Below are positions 1 through 12,979 of a stretch of DNA of 64,000 nucleotides, one piece after another. A program made the translations under genes and the position numbers. Positions within the stretch are counted from its first letter, which is position 1, and every line of letters begins with the position of its first letter. The notes beneath the pieces were generated by a model that was not told where the DNA came from, ran no database searches, and saw only the letters and a list, made by a program, of their open reading frames with translations. Source of the stretch: Sphagnum compactum (Eukaryota; Bryophyta; Sphagnopsida; Sphagnales); the NCBI GenBank assembly GCA_965153455.1, contig OZ234500.1, positions 7,440,001 to 7,504,000 on the forward strand, given 5' to 3'.

Positions 1-3000
1 AACTGAACTTGTAGCATCACAAATGCACATGTCTTTCCTATAAGATGCAGATGCAATAACAAAGTGAGATTTTTTTTTCCCTTGCAATTTGTGAACGGTT
101 TGCACAAAAATGGACTAATGTGAATTTTAAGGGCAACATTGTGTTGTCTTTGTTGGATAGACTAGATAGAGGTATTGGATAGAGAATTGTTTGTCCATAT
201 TGGACAAAGTGGACATAGGTAGTTTCAGTGATTAACAAGGTGGACAAAAGTGAAGGATGACTATGTAGGATTAGGAATTTGAACAAATTTTTAGAAAAGC
301 ATTATGAGGAAGGAGGATTATTAGATTTATTTTTTGGAGGAAGAATTAGGATATGAGAGAAGTATTTTTTAGATGGAGAAGCTCACTTGTGAGATTAGAA
401 AACAATTTTGATGAGAAAGAACAATGTTACTACAATATGTTTTTGTATTTGTATTTCCTATTTCATTTTAATATGAAAGTCTAATTTTGTTTTCAAATCA
501 TTACATAAATTAGAGTTGTACAAATTTGTGCTTTGTAATGAATCTTTGGTTGAGTTTTGTTTCTGAATTCTATAGTTTGTTATAAAACATATTGTGTATA
601 TGGAAAATAACATGCTAAACAACATATTTCAAAATAAACACAATGTTAAAAATATTAGTGTTTACCAATGAATATATTCTGTCAATGAGTAGATGATACC
701 AAACATACTCATTGCCATTGACCATGACTGTGACATTTGACCCAACACCTTGCAAGAAATCAAGAAATATATAAGGATGTTTTTTTTTTTTTTTTTGTCA
801 TTTTTGAAATTTGGCTAAATTAGTTTATGTATGATCACCACCTTGGCTACATCACAAATTTAAATAAATAAATAAACAAATAAATAAAAACATTGGTTCC
901 TTTCCCTCCATAATTTCTCCCATAATACAAAAAGAAAAAGAGAAATTGTACTAGTTACAAGCTGGATTTCAAGTTTCAACTTCTAGTTTCAAGTTTGAAT
1001 TTGGCATTTATGTCTATATTTTCCTGCCTTTCTTGGAATTCTATCTAGCCTCCTTGATTTCAAATTTGCCACAATATTCACAACCAGATAAAGATTGTTT
1101 CCTTCTTTCACTTGGGCCATGGCCCTATGGGTTTGGCAAGAGGCTCTCACCCACACTAGCTTTGACTTGTGCCTAGTACATGAATTATTCCATCTTTCAG
1201 AAACTGAATCCACATTCCTTGTGAGGGGGGATTTCCTCCTTTTGTTCCATTGTTAGGCCAATAATTCATGATAGATGATAGTTGGGAAAACAATGGAGAC
1301 ACAAGAAGACATCAAGACACTTGGAAAAACTCCATGATTGAGCTCTGAAAGACAAAACCAATGTTGCAAGGTGTTCCTGCCTGAACATTCTGATGAGAGG
1401 ATGAGTGTAAGCAGTAGCACTCTCATTGTAGACATGAGACTACTCTCCAGATGTGGGTCACAACAAAGCCATGCAAGGATTAACTTGGGGTTTCTGGTTT
1501 CTACCAGTGTCATGCGGTTATTTGAATTTATGAAGAACCACCAGTTCCAGTTATGCTTCACAATGTTTTGAAAAAAAAAACCAGAGAACTGCTGGTCAAG
1601 AATGGTTATGGATCTCAAGAACCTTCCTCATAACCGTCAGGGGTCTGTTCCTGATTCTAAATAATGGTTGGTTTCTAGTTTCTACTCTTGCAACTTCTGA
1701 ATATCTTATTGAGAAGCACAAAGACAAGGGAGTGGGAGTGGGCATAGAGTGCACACCAACCCACAAAAGACCCAAAAAGTTGAAAAGAAGATTAGGTAAT
1801 ACCTTTTTTCTTCGTGTAGAGGATTTGGCCTACCCTCCAAGCTTTGATATTCTTCTCTGCAGAAGCTACATAGTCACAATACACAGTTTCAAGTACAGTA
1901 TACTACTTTTGGTTGTAGTATTGTCTTAAGTCTTTGCCAATTTGGTTCACCCTGACGTTTAAAGGTTAAGTGATGGACTATAAAAGTGTGCAAGAGCCCA
2001 TTCTCTCTCAATTAGGTTTCCTTTTAAGAAAAGATCTTATGACTATTTATGCTTGGTTTGCAGTGCACACAAGAGCCTCCTATCTTCCCAACAGTTCCAT
2101 GATTTGTAGATTGAGTTGGTTGAATTAGGTGCCCAATTATTTGCTTTTGTAAGCATTGCAAATTACAAAGTGTATTCCATAGCATATGGTAGTGACAAGC
2201 ATTATAAAGTAAGAGTAAGTTTAGTGTAAGGGGTAAGGCACTAGGTGAGGGCATTCCCAAAAGAAGAAGGGGCCTAGGACAAAGTGGTAGTTGAGACAAG
2301 TCCTTTGGGGAATATCCCTCATCCACTGCCCTTGTTACACATCACAAAGCACAAGGCAAATGGTATGTGTAAGGGTTTAGTCTTGAGTGGGCATTAGAAA
2401 TGTGTGCGAGGTGCCCTCATAGAGCACTTGGGAAATTTTGTAATTGAAAATTTTTAAATCCTCATATCCTTAAGGGGATCTTATATCCATAAAGACCTCC
2501 GTCAAATTTTTAGCCTAATCAAAGGGCATCTTACCCAGCGAAAGTTTTCTATAATTTTTCTTAGTTGTTTGTGATGCATTTTGGAAAACAAAATGCTCCA
2601 TATCACAGGGAAAAAAATAGTGAAGCTCTTTTATGCTTGATAAAGCATAAGTCTGTGGGCTTTACTGAAATTGAGCCCATGCTTGGCTCTGTGTTGCATG
2701 GGTCAATATTCGGGTAAAGCTTGCATCCTTGGGCTTTACCCTACATGGAAAGAACTGCCAAAAAAATTTGTAGTGTATATTTGTGTCGCTTCTCATGTGT
2801 AACCTCACCCAGGATGCTTACAAATTTGTAAGTTCTCGTGGAGCAGTCAACAAGATCTTACCAATTTGTAAGCTTCATGTTTCTAAAAAAAAGGCATTAC
2901 GTGTGTGAAGACCCTTACAGGATTTTCAGTAGTAGCACTTAAATCCAAGAAGGGTCTGAGTGTAAACCCTTCTCCTATAAGTGGATATCACTCTTTGAAA

Positions 3001-3981
3001 CGAGAAATATTATGCCTACTCCTTAAGAGTGAGAAGAATCTTACACCTATTACAAGTTAATTATTATACTTATAACATCCCTCCCATTCTTAACAAGTAG
3101 ATGTAAGAACTTGGCATGCTTTTCTTGTGCTTCATGATCTATGTATATTGAAATTCATGCTAACTTTGGCCTCCTGCTTCACAATGATTAAAGCCCACAG
3201 GTGAGGGATATTCTGAAAATACAAGGCCTCACTCAACTACCACTTAATCATTGTGTTTTGAAAGGATTTTGCGATTCAATGAATGTGATGATCACCCATA
3301 AAATAATTTAGCCAAATTTGGCTACATACCGAATGTTCAAGTTTTAAACACTCCAGACCAAATTTTTAGGTTTTAAGCTTGGTAAAGCCCTTGGCAGCAG
3401 GCTTTACTGGAATTGGCACCACTTTGTATAGGCCCTTATTGCGGTAAAGCAGCCTACATGGCACCACCTCATATAGGCCCTTATTCCCATAAAAGAAAGC
3501 AAATCTGATAAGAAAACCAAGTCTCATCAGGAGCTCACTTCTAAAATGAATTAGTAGTTATGGAGAAAGTGATAGCTTTGATCTCATCAAGAACAACTTC
3601 CAAAAACTTACTTCTTTTTCAGAATTTCAAACAAGATGAGTTTTGGAAGAAGACTCAAAAAACCTTCCAAAAGTTAGTAGTTTTTGGAGAAGTGATTGAT
3701 CTCATCATGAACTTCCAAAACTGCTGAGCAATGATGGGAGTGAGGTTTTTTTGTTATTGAAAAAAGAAGAAGTATTTGTTGCAGAATTTGAAGTCTAGCT
3801 CTGTTGTGGGATTTGATATGAAGAGAAAAGAGGAGAGAGAGATCAAATGAGGCGAGAGATGGGTTTTTGAGCTCTTGAGGAGGGAGATAGTAGTAGGAAT
3901 GCAAGTGTGTGCGGTTTTTGTTTGGAGTTTTTGTGCAGGAAAGGAAAACAAGAGTAAGATTGGGGTGGGGGGAGGGGCGCG
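1..3981. other. Intergenic, upstream of TBL
   Basis: I see no convincing gene here; the ORFs are short and unlike any family I know. It holds an AAAT-type microsatellite (about 857-890), a T-run (781-796), a short MITE relic (about 2888-2985) and a diverged pair of about 100-bp segments (about 2650-2755 and 3375-3465) that share GGTAAAGC and GGGCTTTAC blocks. The last 200 bases before 3982 are purine-rich (GAGA-type) and probably include the TBL leader; several short upstream ATGs occur there. Confidence 0.5.
2888..2985. repeat. Short inverted-repeat MITE relic, same family as 20557-20671
   Basis: The left part reads AGACCCTTACAGGATTT and the right part, on the opposite strand, reads AGACCCTTCTTGGATTT. 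The same inner ends occur in the better preserved element at 20557-20671. The outer arms here are more diverged. Family membership is judged by eye. Confidence 0.45.
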
Positions 3982-6230
3982 ATGAAGCTGCAGGTGCAGA
4001 AGTCGACGGTTTTTGTTGAGAAATCGGCGCTTTGTAAGCACACTTCTTGTTGGAAAAGTAGTTGTAATGTGCAGGTATGGGGCACTTCTGTGATCGTCGC
4101 TTGCAGTGTCGGGGTGCTCTTGTTCTGTTTCGTATTCGTGGATTTGCGAGACTTCGTTTCGAAGACCACGACGCCCATCTTCTTGCAGCTGGGCTTTCGC
4201 TCGGATGCAGACAATAGTAGTAGTTTGCTCCAGTCCCAGCAGAACTCCGATACCCAAGTGTTGCACGAGCTGAGCGGGTCTCCGGAGATGACATTTCACC
4301 AAAACCCAACACTCCTGGAATCCGACCCATCGGCCCAATCGCAGCAGAATGTCTTTGTGAGTGGTGGTACAGTTCGCGGCTCGGGATCTGTGACGAATGA
4401 TGATCACAAACAGGAGCCGGACATTGCAGCCACTACTGCTAGTGAATCTGCAATAGTAGCATCAGTAGAGAAAGATGAAGCTGAAGTTGAAGTGATTAGA
4501 TCCGGACCGGTGCAGGACAAGAACAATAGATCAAAGCTGGCGGATTGCAATCCTAGCGCAGGAGGAGAATGGGTTTACGACGAGTCTTACCCTTTGTATA
4601 GATCCAAGAACTGCCCTTTTGCGGATCCGGGATTCAGATGCGAAGAGAATGGTCGCCCGGATCTGGACTACATGAAGTATCGATGGCAACCGAATGGCTG
4701 CGACCTTCCCAGGTATGTACCTAACTAGGTCTACATTGCTTCCAGGTTGAATCCTTCTCTGCAAATCTAAAAAAGGGTAGAATCGCAGGTGTGTGTGACA
4801 GAGTTTTGTTTGTTTTCCAATTTTGTGATGTAGCCAGGGGCAACCATGCACAAGAGGAAAGAGCCAAATCATTTGGCTACAGGTCAGAGAGGACAGTAGA
4901 CATGCAGGAGGTGATGGAAATCATAATGAATAACTTGTACTGCAATCTAGAGATCATGCTTTGAGATTTATGCCATAGGGTTGTGTTGTGTTATGTTGTG
5001 TTGTACGCGTTCTTGGTTGCAGGTTCAATGCAATGGATATATTGGAGAGGCTGAGAGGTCAACGAATGGTTTATGTTGGGGATTCAATCGGACGGAACCA
5101 GTGGGAGTCAATGCTGTGCATGCTTGCTGAAGGTGTAGAGAACAAGACTCGGATCTATGAGGTCAATGGTGAAACAATTTCAAAGCATACAGGCTTCTTG
5201 TCTTTCAAATTCGAGGACTACAATTTGACAGTGGAGTATTACCGGGAGCCATTCCTGATTCCTCAAACAAGACCCCCGCCGAATTCACCCCCCAATGTGA
5301 CATGTGCCCTGATTGTTGATCAACCTTGTTGGTCTTCTTCCAAATGGAAGGGTGCTGATATCTTGGTGTTCAATGCTGGCCACTGGTGGACAGACCAGAA
5401 GATTCACAATCAGTTACTAAGCACCACCACCTTTGTCTTGCATGCAGTCTCAAAAAGTGGTCCTCTCTCACTTGGAATTCATAAGCTTGCATTCTTGGAA
5501 TTTGGGTCTTCAATTCTGTTGTGCAAGACTTGTGTAACATATAGATGTGCTATTGGCTGGTTCTTCTTTTGCAGGGGCTGTTATTTTCAAGTGGGAAATG
5601 AGATAAACATGGACATGGACCTTGAGACTGCATTTGCAAAATCACTGCAGACCTTGGTTGAGTGGGTGGATGCTAATGTTTCACCTAAAACACAGATCTT
5701 CTTCCGAAGTTTTGCTTCAGTACATTTTAGGTATATTCTACCCACCAGATTAATCTTGGTGTTTGTTGCATTGTCCAGTCTTACAGTTGGTTTCTTTGGA
5801 TTCTTGTCAAGGCCTTTTGACATAGAGGAGGTGATGATAAATTAAGGATCATGTGCTGGACAGGGGAGGTGCATGGAATACTGGGGGCCACTGCCATGAG
5901 GAGACACACCCAATGTCAGAAGAAGAGGCACGAGCAGAGTGGGCAGAGCCTTGGACCAACAAGGTGATGATGAATGAAGTACTAGGGCATAATAATACAG
6001 AGATGGGGCATGATGTGACGTACATAGATGTCACAACATCAACCAACTACAGATCAGATGCACATTCTGGCTTGTACTACAGGGACAACAGCATTAGCAA
6101 AACTCCCCTCAACAAGCAAGACTGTAGCCACTTTTGCCTCCCTGGAGTTCCTGATACATGGAATGAGCTTCTGGTTGCATCCTTGTTGTCTCAAGGTAAG
6201 GGCGCTTGGGGACAACCCATCAGGTTCTAA
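3982..6230 (+). CDS. TBL: Trichome birefringence-like (TBL) polysaccharide O-acetyltransferase
   Basis: Exons by eye: 3982-4712, 5023-5412, 5575-5730, 5864-6230, all with GT-AG introns and matching phases, giving 547 residues. The N terminus is short and cytosolic, followed by one membrane anchor (about residues 33-53), so a type II Golgi protein. A variable Ser/Gln-rich stem leads to the PMR5N domain (from about 186, with its conserved cysteines and the NCPFADPGFRCEENGRPD block). The esterase-like domain carries the GDS motif (Gly263-Ser265) and the C-terminal DxxH motif (Asp512-His515 in DCSHFCLPGVPDTWNELL). TBL proteins transfer acetyl groups to wall polysaccharides. The FFRSFASVHFRGG block and overall shape resemble the Arabidopsis TBL10/TBL11 group; TBL10 has been linked to pectin (RG-I) acetylation. 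Subfamily and substrate are inference. The start is the first ATG ahead of the membrane anchor. Confidence 0.95.
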
Positions 6231-7401
6231 AGACTGGTCACCACTTCTTGTTGTTCTTGAGATTTTCTGTAGCTTTCTTAGTTCTTCTTCCCTGAGCTAC
6301 CCATGTCACCCTCCTCCTACACTCATGATTATTAGGCAACAGTATATTTGTAAAGTACCACTGAAATGTGTATACCTAACACAGAGTTCATTGCAGTTCC
6401 TCCCAAGAGTCACTGCAATTGGTTTTTCTTTCCAATTTTGACAAAGAGAAAGTCAATGCAAAATTTATTCAATTTCTTCATTTCATTCAAAGAATTTTCA
6501 CCAGAGTTAGAGGTTTCCATTTGGTTTTGTATCATGAGTTTATTCAGGAAAGCCAACTAGTGACTAAACTCATTTTGAAATTCTTGTAACTTCTAGATTC
6601 CAACTTCATCATTTGAAGCCTTGCACTGTGCCCTCAATGTGCTCATCTTGAGAATGCCTCTCTACTCATGACATCGCAGTATTTGCATCTTTTGTAAGTG
6701 GTACACCCAGCATATTTTGTGTAATGTCCATATCAGTGCAAGTCCACTTAGGGTATAAACAGTAGTTTGGATGAAGTTTAGGCTTCAAATAGACTGAAAT
6801 TGAAACTCAGTGGTAAATATGCACATAGTAGAGGCTCTCCAAAAGTGCCAGTACAGAAATATCATTTGATGGTATTTTGTGGCCCTTCATTATTTCCTCT
6901 ACTTTGTATATTTCCCAATGGGTTTTGACTTTCACCACTTGTTTTGAATGGGGCATTGTATTACATTTTAAGAAGACTATTTATAAGGGTAGGATTTGGT
7001 GATTTGGTGAAAAATTATGAAGTAAATGCCTACAACAAATTGATAAATTGTAAAACATGAATCTATGATGCTAGTCCTCATTCCATGTGGGACTTTCTCT
7101 TTTTGATCACCTTTCAATAGTAATAGCAAGAGTCTAGGAGAGAAATGCTGTAACACCCACTGGTTATGTGATCACTTTCAACAAGCAATCAATTTTGAAG
7201 GTAAGATGCCAGTTTCTGATGTAATGTCAAGAGAAGGTTTCAAAGTGATTGCATAACCAGTGGGTGTTACAGCACTTCTCTCCTGGACTCTTGCTATGTG
7301 AACAACTTGATTGATTGTTCACCATGACCAACACAAGAGCACACACTGGGTAAGCAGTAAAATTGCACAAAAACAGATGAAATTTATCAGCAACATTGGG
7401 C
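6231..7401. other. Convergent intergenic region (3' ends of TBL and PPH)
   Basis: It separates the stop codons of two convergent genes and should hold both 3' UTRs. Apart from the strong inverted repeat at 7123-7297, I see no gene or recognisable element. Confidence 0.6.
7123..7297. repeat. Imperfect inverted repeat, about 56-bp arms (foldback element or hairpin RNA locus)
   Basis: The left arm begins ATAGCAAGAGTCTAGGAGAG and runs to about 7178. The right arm, 7241-7297, on the reverse strand begins ATAGCAAGAGTCCAGGAGAG. Over about 56 bases I count only four or five mismatches, including one CA/TG pair. The loop is about 62 bases. It could be a foldback MITE or a precursor of small RNAs; I recognise no known miRNA sequence in it. 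Confidence 0.8.
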
Positions 7402-10400
7402 TCAAATTTTTGGCTGTGACCTTCGTTTCATCATGAACCCAAGAAGCCAATTGTAGAAATCTCTAATAAAGTTCTGGTGAGGTTTTACATGTACTAATAT
7501 TTGCCTTTCTTTTGCTTCATGTGTTGAGCTTCTAACAACAAACTGGTGAGCCATGTGGTAAGGATTCATGCTTTCAAGAAGAGCAGGACAGTTAGAGCCT
7601 TGGGAGATGCTTTGGACCCACTTCCGTATAAGGAAATTCACTACCTGCCAAGTCAAGGACACCAGTGGTGAGTACAATAGCATATTTGAGTTAGGAAGGA
7701 ACACAAAGTCACCTTGCATATACTGGCCTTGAAACTACCTAGAAGGAAGCCACAGATTGCAACGCCGTCCATTGTCAACAATCATTACTCACAGAAACAC
7801 TGAAATTTGCATTTTCAGTAAAACTTCTATGCTGTTGTCATCAACCCAGTCAATGCAGGTAGAGCAGAAATGTTGCTTCAGAGAGGAATCAGTTTTGCAA
7901 CACCACTGTGAACTCTAAACATGCCTTCACCTTCTTGGGCAGAGAGATCAAAAAATTTGAACCAACTAGACAAGTCTCCAAAATATGTTACAAGCACAAT
8001 AGAGAAAAGCAAAATGATGGCAAGAAGAGAAGAGGCCAGAATGATCACCTCTGGAGCTTCATGGTGAGGGCAATGGCCAACTGGACTAAGTTCATAGTAT
8101 ACTGCATCTGGAACATGCTGCTTAACTCGCTGACCCCAAAATGGCACAACCCAGGGATCCTCACGCCCATATATCAAGCACAAAGATACTTTCTCTTTTC
8201 TCAACCTGTGCAGCACAAATGGTGTTTTAGTGGGCAAACCCAATTTCTTAAGATCTGGCACTGCAGTTTTACTTTCTTAAAGAAAGCTGTAAACAGTAAG
8301 GTGATGTAAAGTAATCTGCAAATGACAATGTTGCTAGACTATGCATACAATTAGGTGGATCCAGATAGCTTGACTTTCCTTAGAGGCCATAATGTTTGTT
8401 ACCAGCATTACTGGTAGGGATAATGACATTCAACGGGTATGAACTCTGAACACTTGTGTGTGTCAAAACCAGCACTCCTACATGAGAAGAGTGATTTCAT
8501 GTGCGCAAGTGAGGTTTTGGATATAGAACTCACCTTATCAAATTCTCTGTAAAGTTTGAATATGCCTTTGGGGCAAACAATATTGAAGCAAATGCAGCAC
8601 CAGCAGCTGGATGGTCAGTGGCTTCCACAATTTTATCCACTAAATTATCACTCAATGCTGAGTGGTCCTTATACACAAGCTTCAGCAGTGACCGAATTGT
8701 TTGAGGTTTCCTTAGAAGATTCCACCTGTTCCCCCACCACCCAAAGTTCAACAGGTTCATGGCTTAAAACCTGTGGTCAACATAGTGTAACATAGGGGAA
8801 CTGGTTCATCCCACATGCAGTCTATAAACAGAAAGTGCACTTCACAGAACTCAACTTTCACCCAGTTTGGTCTGATAAGTAAGAAGATTAAGAAGAGAGC
8901 AGCAAGCAACTGACAATTTAGGTAACTCCACAGGAAACTTTGTAATTCTGCCAAGAGTGAGGAAAATGGAAATGTGTTGTGTCCTCTGCAAGAGAGCTTC
9001 ACGTGAAATACAAAATTAAGTTCCAGAGGAAGGGTGAAGAATATATGTTCTTGAGAAGAAGAGGCCAGAACAAAAGCTCTAAGAAGAGGCATACCATACT
9101 TGAGTTAGTGTCCGTGCATAACCAGGAACTGGAAGAAGACCTGCCCATATGAGCTTGGCTAATAGAGGAAACCGTTGGGTGTTTGGCATGAATGACCAAA
9201 ATGGTGTAGCATTCATCAAGACAATTCCTTGCACAAGATTGGATGACGTTGCAGCAAAGTAGGTGCCAACGTAACCCCCCAGTGAGTTGCCTATGACATA
9301 CACTGGCTCACCAATCACCTACATGACCATTAGACTTTGTTCAGTAACAAACACAAGCATTCTTGTGGGTCCTACCTTGTAACAGTACTTCCATTGCAAG
9401 TTGTGTTATGGCACACTGACAAACCTAGAATGTGGAGCTTAGCATGTCAAACTAATGATAAAGGGTTGGCGGAAAAGCCCCATTTTGGTGAAAAGAATGA
9501 ATCTTGGGTAATATGGATTCAGAGCTACCACAAGAACTGGAAACCATAAGAGAGACCTATATACCTGTTCAACAAAACTTTGAACTTGTTCACGCCATAA
9601 ATCAACTGAGTAGGCAAGCTCTGCAGCCCATGGCTCTGCGACTGGACCAAACCCCCAACCCCTAGCATTTACCTGTGCCTCTATGTTCTCCTCTACAACC
9701 TCCAGTGGAGCTGGATCATGCGAGGGCCAGGACTTGCCTTGCCCAATAAAATCTAGTGCCCACACCCGATACTCCTGACCAAAATCTTGTAGCTGCTGCT
9801 CATAATGAAATGAACCAACTCCAAAGCCTGGTAATAATAATAATGCTGGTGCACCTGTGTTCTCACTACCTGCTTTTTGATAATGTATATGCCATCTGTG
9901 TCTCCACTCCCATATGTGGCTGCTTGTTTTTGCCCTCTGTGCATCATTTAGTTCCAATGCCTTCAAGAAAGTCGTCATCCCTTGGGTACCATCTGTGGAT
10001 GTTGATGTGGTCTCCACATCATCTGACCCCTCTCTTCCTCCACCACTTTTTTCTGTGGTAGCACTTCTCACCATTATGTCCATGTCAACTGTTGCCTCAC
10101 CTGTCTCAACATGAAATCCGCGTACATCCAATACCTTCTCTACAGGATCTGCTGTCGGCCCATCTAATTGGTAAGCAGCAGTCTCTGATGCTTTTTTCAA
10201 ATTCTCTGGAGCTGAGAAGGCACATACTGTGGTAGACATTCTCAACCCCAGTACAAGGAAATCTGCACAAAATCTATTATTGTGTCAATACTTTTTCCCT
10301 TTGCAACAGTCCTCATCTTTCATGACTGCAGCAACCCTAGAAACTTTGGTCATTCTGGAAAGCCTTGTTTCCCACAGGACTACTACACATGATAGGAAAC

Positions 10401-11114
10401 ACCAATTTTTACACCACATGCCTCAAAACACAATTGAGAATTAGGGTTTGGACAGAACAACATGTGCAAGGCATGATGAAAACTGCCAACTTCATGAAAT
10501 TGATCCCAGTACAAATTCCACACATTTTCTTGTAGAAAATCTGAGCAGGACTACAAAACACTCTGCCAAATGACATCAAATTGCGTTACCCAATGTGATT
10601 GCCCTAATGGGTAGCAGGGAGGACACTCTGCTGTAGAAGAGTGCTACCCAATGTCAATCCCAATGGGTAGCAGAAGAACATTCTGCTGTAGAATGTGAGC
10701 CCTAAATGGGTAGCAGGAACAGAATCTGCTGTAGAAGAGTGAATAATAGGCCACACACTAAAGACCCACTTTCTGGAGATGATCAAGGTTCTGAGTTCTG
10801 ACCCTTCTTGCCTTCTTCATCTAGCCATTCCACGACCTGATGTGTCAGATTATATAACAAATTCCAACAACAAAGCGCGATAGTTGTTCACCTGGAGCAG
10901 CATCAAAGAAGCGAGAAATCCTATTCCGATTCCCATTGTGGGTCGAAGCTCTGAAGAGCCTACCGCTGCCAATTTTCCTCCATTTCAGTCGGAGTTTCCG
11001 CGAGTCTGCTGCTCCGTGTACAATGAGACCAATGGCACGGGATTGCAATCGTGGAGAGGGACAACACACCGACACACACTTAGAGCTCATACTTGCGGCC
11101 ACCCTACACTCCAT
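7402..11114 (-). CDS. PPH: Pheophytinase, chloroplast alpha/beta hydrolase
   Basis: Six exons by eye: 11114-10892, 10262-9565, 9318-9095, 8725-8534, 8205-8049, 7644-7402; phases agree, giving 578 residues. The enzyme removes phytol from pheophytin during chlorophyll breakdown in senescing plastids. Signatures: LLPGFGVGSFHYE, the nucleophile elbow GNSLGG (Ser319), the NATPFWSFMPN block typical of PPH, YGREDPWV (Asp462) and GHCPHHE (His490), a complete catalytic triad. The family's Arabidopsis member is about 484 residues; the extra length is N-terminal. Exon 1 encodes a Ser/Arg/Cys-rich, acid-poor segment like a transit peptide and joins exon 2 in frame (CCAG/AT). An ATG at 10239 in exon 2 and one at 11171 upstream are alternative starts. 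Intron 1 carries short tandem repeats. Confidence 0.93.
10586..10740. repeat. Tandem/hairpin repeat inside PPH intron 1
   Basis: About three units share GGGTAGCAG followed by TCTGCTGTAGAA, starting near 10609, 10664 and 10708 (spacing roughly 45-55 bp). CTACCCAATG on the same strand is complementary to CATTGGGTAG, so the units can also fold on themselves. Confidence 0.65.
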
Positions 11115-11357
11115 CTCGTCAATTTTCTTCTGCAAAAAAAATCGCACCCGGTTTTCCAAGGCTGGGCACATGCACAGCTTAAAGGGGCAATCACTTGGAA
11201 CTCCAGCAACACTTCTTACACTGGTATGTATTTGATATTTAAGTTATTTTCATCAATTTCTGGATTTATAACTTTTGTGTATGTGTATACATTATGGTTG
11301 ATTTTGAAATGATTTTTTTATTTTAGCTTTTCTTGACTTTGTCTTTGTATGTATTGA
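11115..11357. other. PPH upstream region, cut short by transposon sequence
   Basis: This is the presumed 5' flank of PPH on the - strand. Transposon-like sequence appears within about 250-700 bp of the PPH start, so the native promoter is short or shared with element DNA. I could not pick out a convincing TATA box. Confidence 0.35.
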
Positions 11358-12390
11358 ATGTGTTTTTTATCAGTTTTTATTTTTACTTTGCATATGATTT
11401 TCTTTTGTAAAACCATCGATGCTGGAAGGCCACATATGTGGACTCCTTCTATAATGGAAAATGAGATGACAACTATTGTAGCTCCTTCATTGTTGGAAGG
11501 ATCTTCATGGTTGTTGCATTTCAATTGTTGTAATTACCAATTGTCAAACGGTGTCATAAGAAGAAAAGAACAATGGATGATGAAGCAAATGTTGAAGGGA
11601 GATAGACTCATATTACTCTTACTAACATCCTTGACTTGTATGATGAGGAGTGAAGGTGTCTTGTTTGTCATTCAAATATTGGACACACATTCGCATCGAA
11701 TACCATTGTCAGTTCCTGAATGAGTGTCTTCGAAAAGAAGAACAAAGCAAGAACAAAATCGAAAAGATGAAAAGTGAGTACTAACATCAAAAAACTTTGC
11801 CAGAAGAACAGACAAGAAGTAGTGGATCAACATGATCATGGTTTACACGGATGACAACTATTATGAAAGGTTCTACCAAAGGAGATGGTGCACCTGGAGG
11901 AGTTGATCACGACATTATGAAAATTATCAAAGAGGATGAACATGAAATTCCAAACATTGAAGCATTCATACCTACACTCTCAAATGATAAGGAGGTAAGA
12001 GATGTGCCACTTCCCAAAACTTTTGTTAGTACAATGAAAGAAGGTACAAATACTTCTTCTCTTACCCCAAAGAGTGCTTATTGCAAATTGCCCAAGGTTT
12101 CTGGCAAAATAACATCTTGAAATGAACATTGATTGGAAATGCCAATTACTTGGCAGAAGCCATGAGCAAATTTGCAGAAGATTCTAGTAATGTTGAGAGA
12201 CAAACATTAACTAAAATTTGGGGAAAAAATGACAACTTTGTTTACAAAATCCAATGAGAAATTGGTTATCAAATAAATAAAATTTGGGCTTGAGAATCAA
12301 AAACTTGAATTAGAATTTGGTGCAAGAGCTGAAACAACCCAATTAGCAATTGCAAAAATGCTTGGAGACATTTTACATACTTTTAAATGA
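11358..12390 (+). pseudogene. Probable ORF1-like relic of a PIF/Harbinger element
   Basis: Frame-broken coding-like sequence. A piece at 11851-12120 is acidic and Ser/Thr-rich. Further on, in other frames, come GNANYLAEAMSKFAEDSSNV (from about 12137) and ENQKLELEFGARAETTQLAI (about 12293-12352). Such Leu/Glu/Lys-rich helical tails are typical of the MYB/SANT-like ORF1 proteins that accompany PIF/Harbinger transposases. It is convergent with the transposase relic at 14520-16597, an arrangement seen in that superfamily. The assignment rests on context and tail character, not on a clear MYB domain. Confidence 0.4.
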
Positions 12391-12479
12391 TTCAAATATT
12401 TGTCAATGTGTGATTTTGTGTAAAGAAGCAATAGTTTAATAAAAAAAGTTTTTTCATTTGGTCATTTAAGAACGAAGTT

Positions 12480-12979
12480 GAATAACTTTTTTTTTTTTTT
12501 CAATTTTACCAATTGCATTAGTTACTAAAAGTCCTTATGCACTTGTGGTTCAAATTTCAAAGCAATTGAATAAAATCTCAGATTTGATGCACCTATTTTC
12601 CCAAAGTAGGTTTTTTGTGGAATTTTTTGAAAATTTTCATCTAAAAATAGAGTTAAATAATGTTTTTCTTTTCATTTCTTTTAGTTTTGTAAATTGCATT
12701 AGTTACAAAACTCCTTATGCACTTGTGATCCAAATTTCAAAGCAATTGAAAACAATTTCAGATTTGATGCACGTATGTTATGAAAGTGGGTTTTTTGCGA
12801 GCATTTTTTCATCTAAAACAGAGTTAAATAGTTTTTTCTCTTTTCATTTTTTTCTAGTTTTGCAAATTGCATTAGTTACTAAAACTCCTTATGCACTTAT
12901 GGTCCAAATGTCAAAGCAATTGAAAAAATCTCAAATCTTATGCATGGTAGAGGGTTTAATAAAATCTCAGATTTGATGC
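12480..12979. repeat. 177-bp tandem repeat array, first part (3 units)
   Basis: Units contain AATTGCATTAGTTACTAAAA, TCCTTATGCACTTRTGGTCC and TCAGATTTGATGCA in order. The ATTGCATTAG landmark falls near 12512, 12693 and 12866, a period of about 173-181 bp. The array is interrupted by the element at 12980-13598 and resumes after it. Confidence 0.85.

Noticed and set aside
1253-1618. - strand ORF of 121 residues
   Set aside because: No family resemblance, an overlapping + strand ORF of similar size, and no splice or codon support.
3674-4407. Long - strand ORFs opposite the first TBL exon
   Set aside because: They are antisense shadows of a clearly coding exon and have no domain features of their own.
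9753-10114. ORFs on both strands within PPH exon 2
   Set aside because: They overlap a firmly supported exon in other frames.
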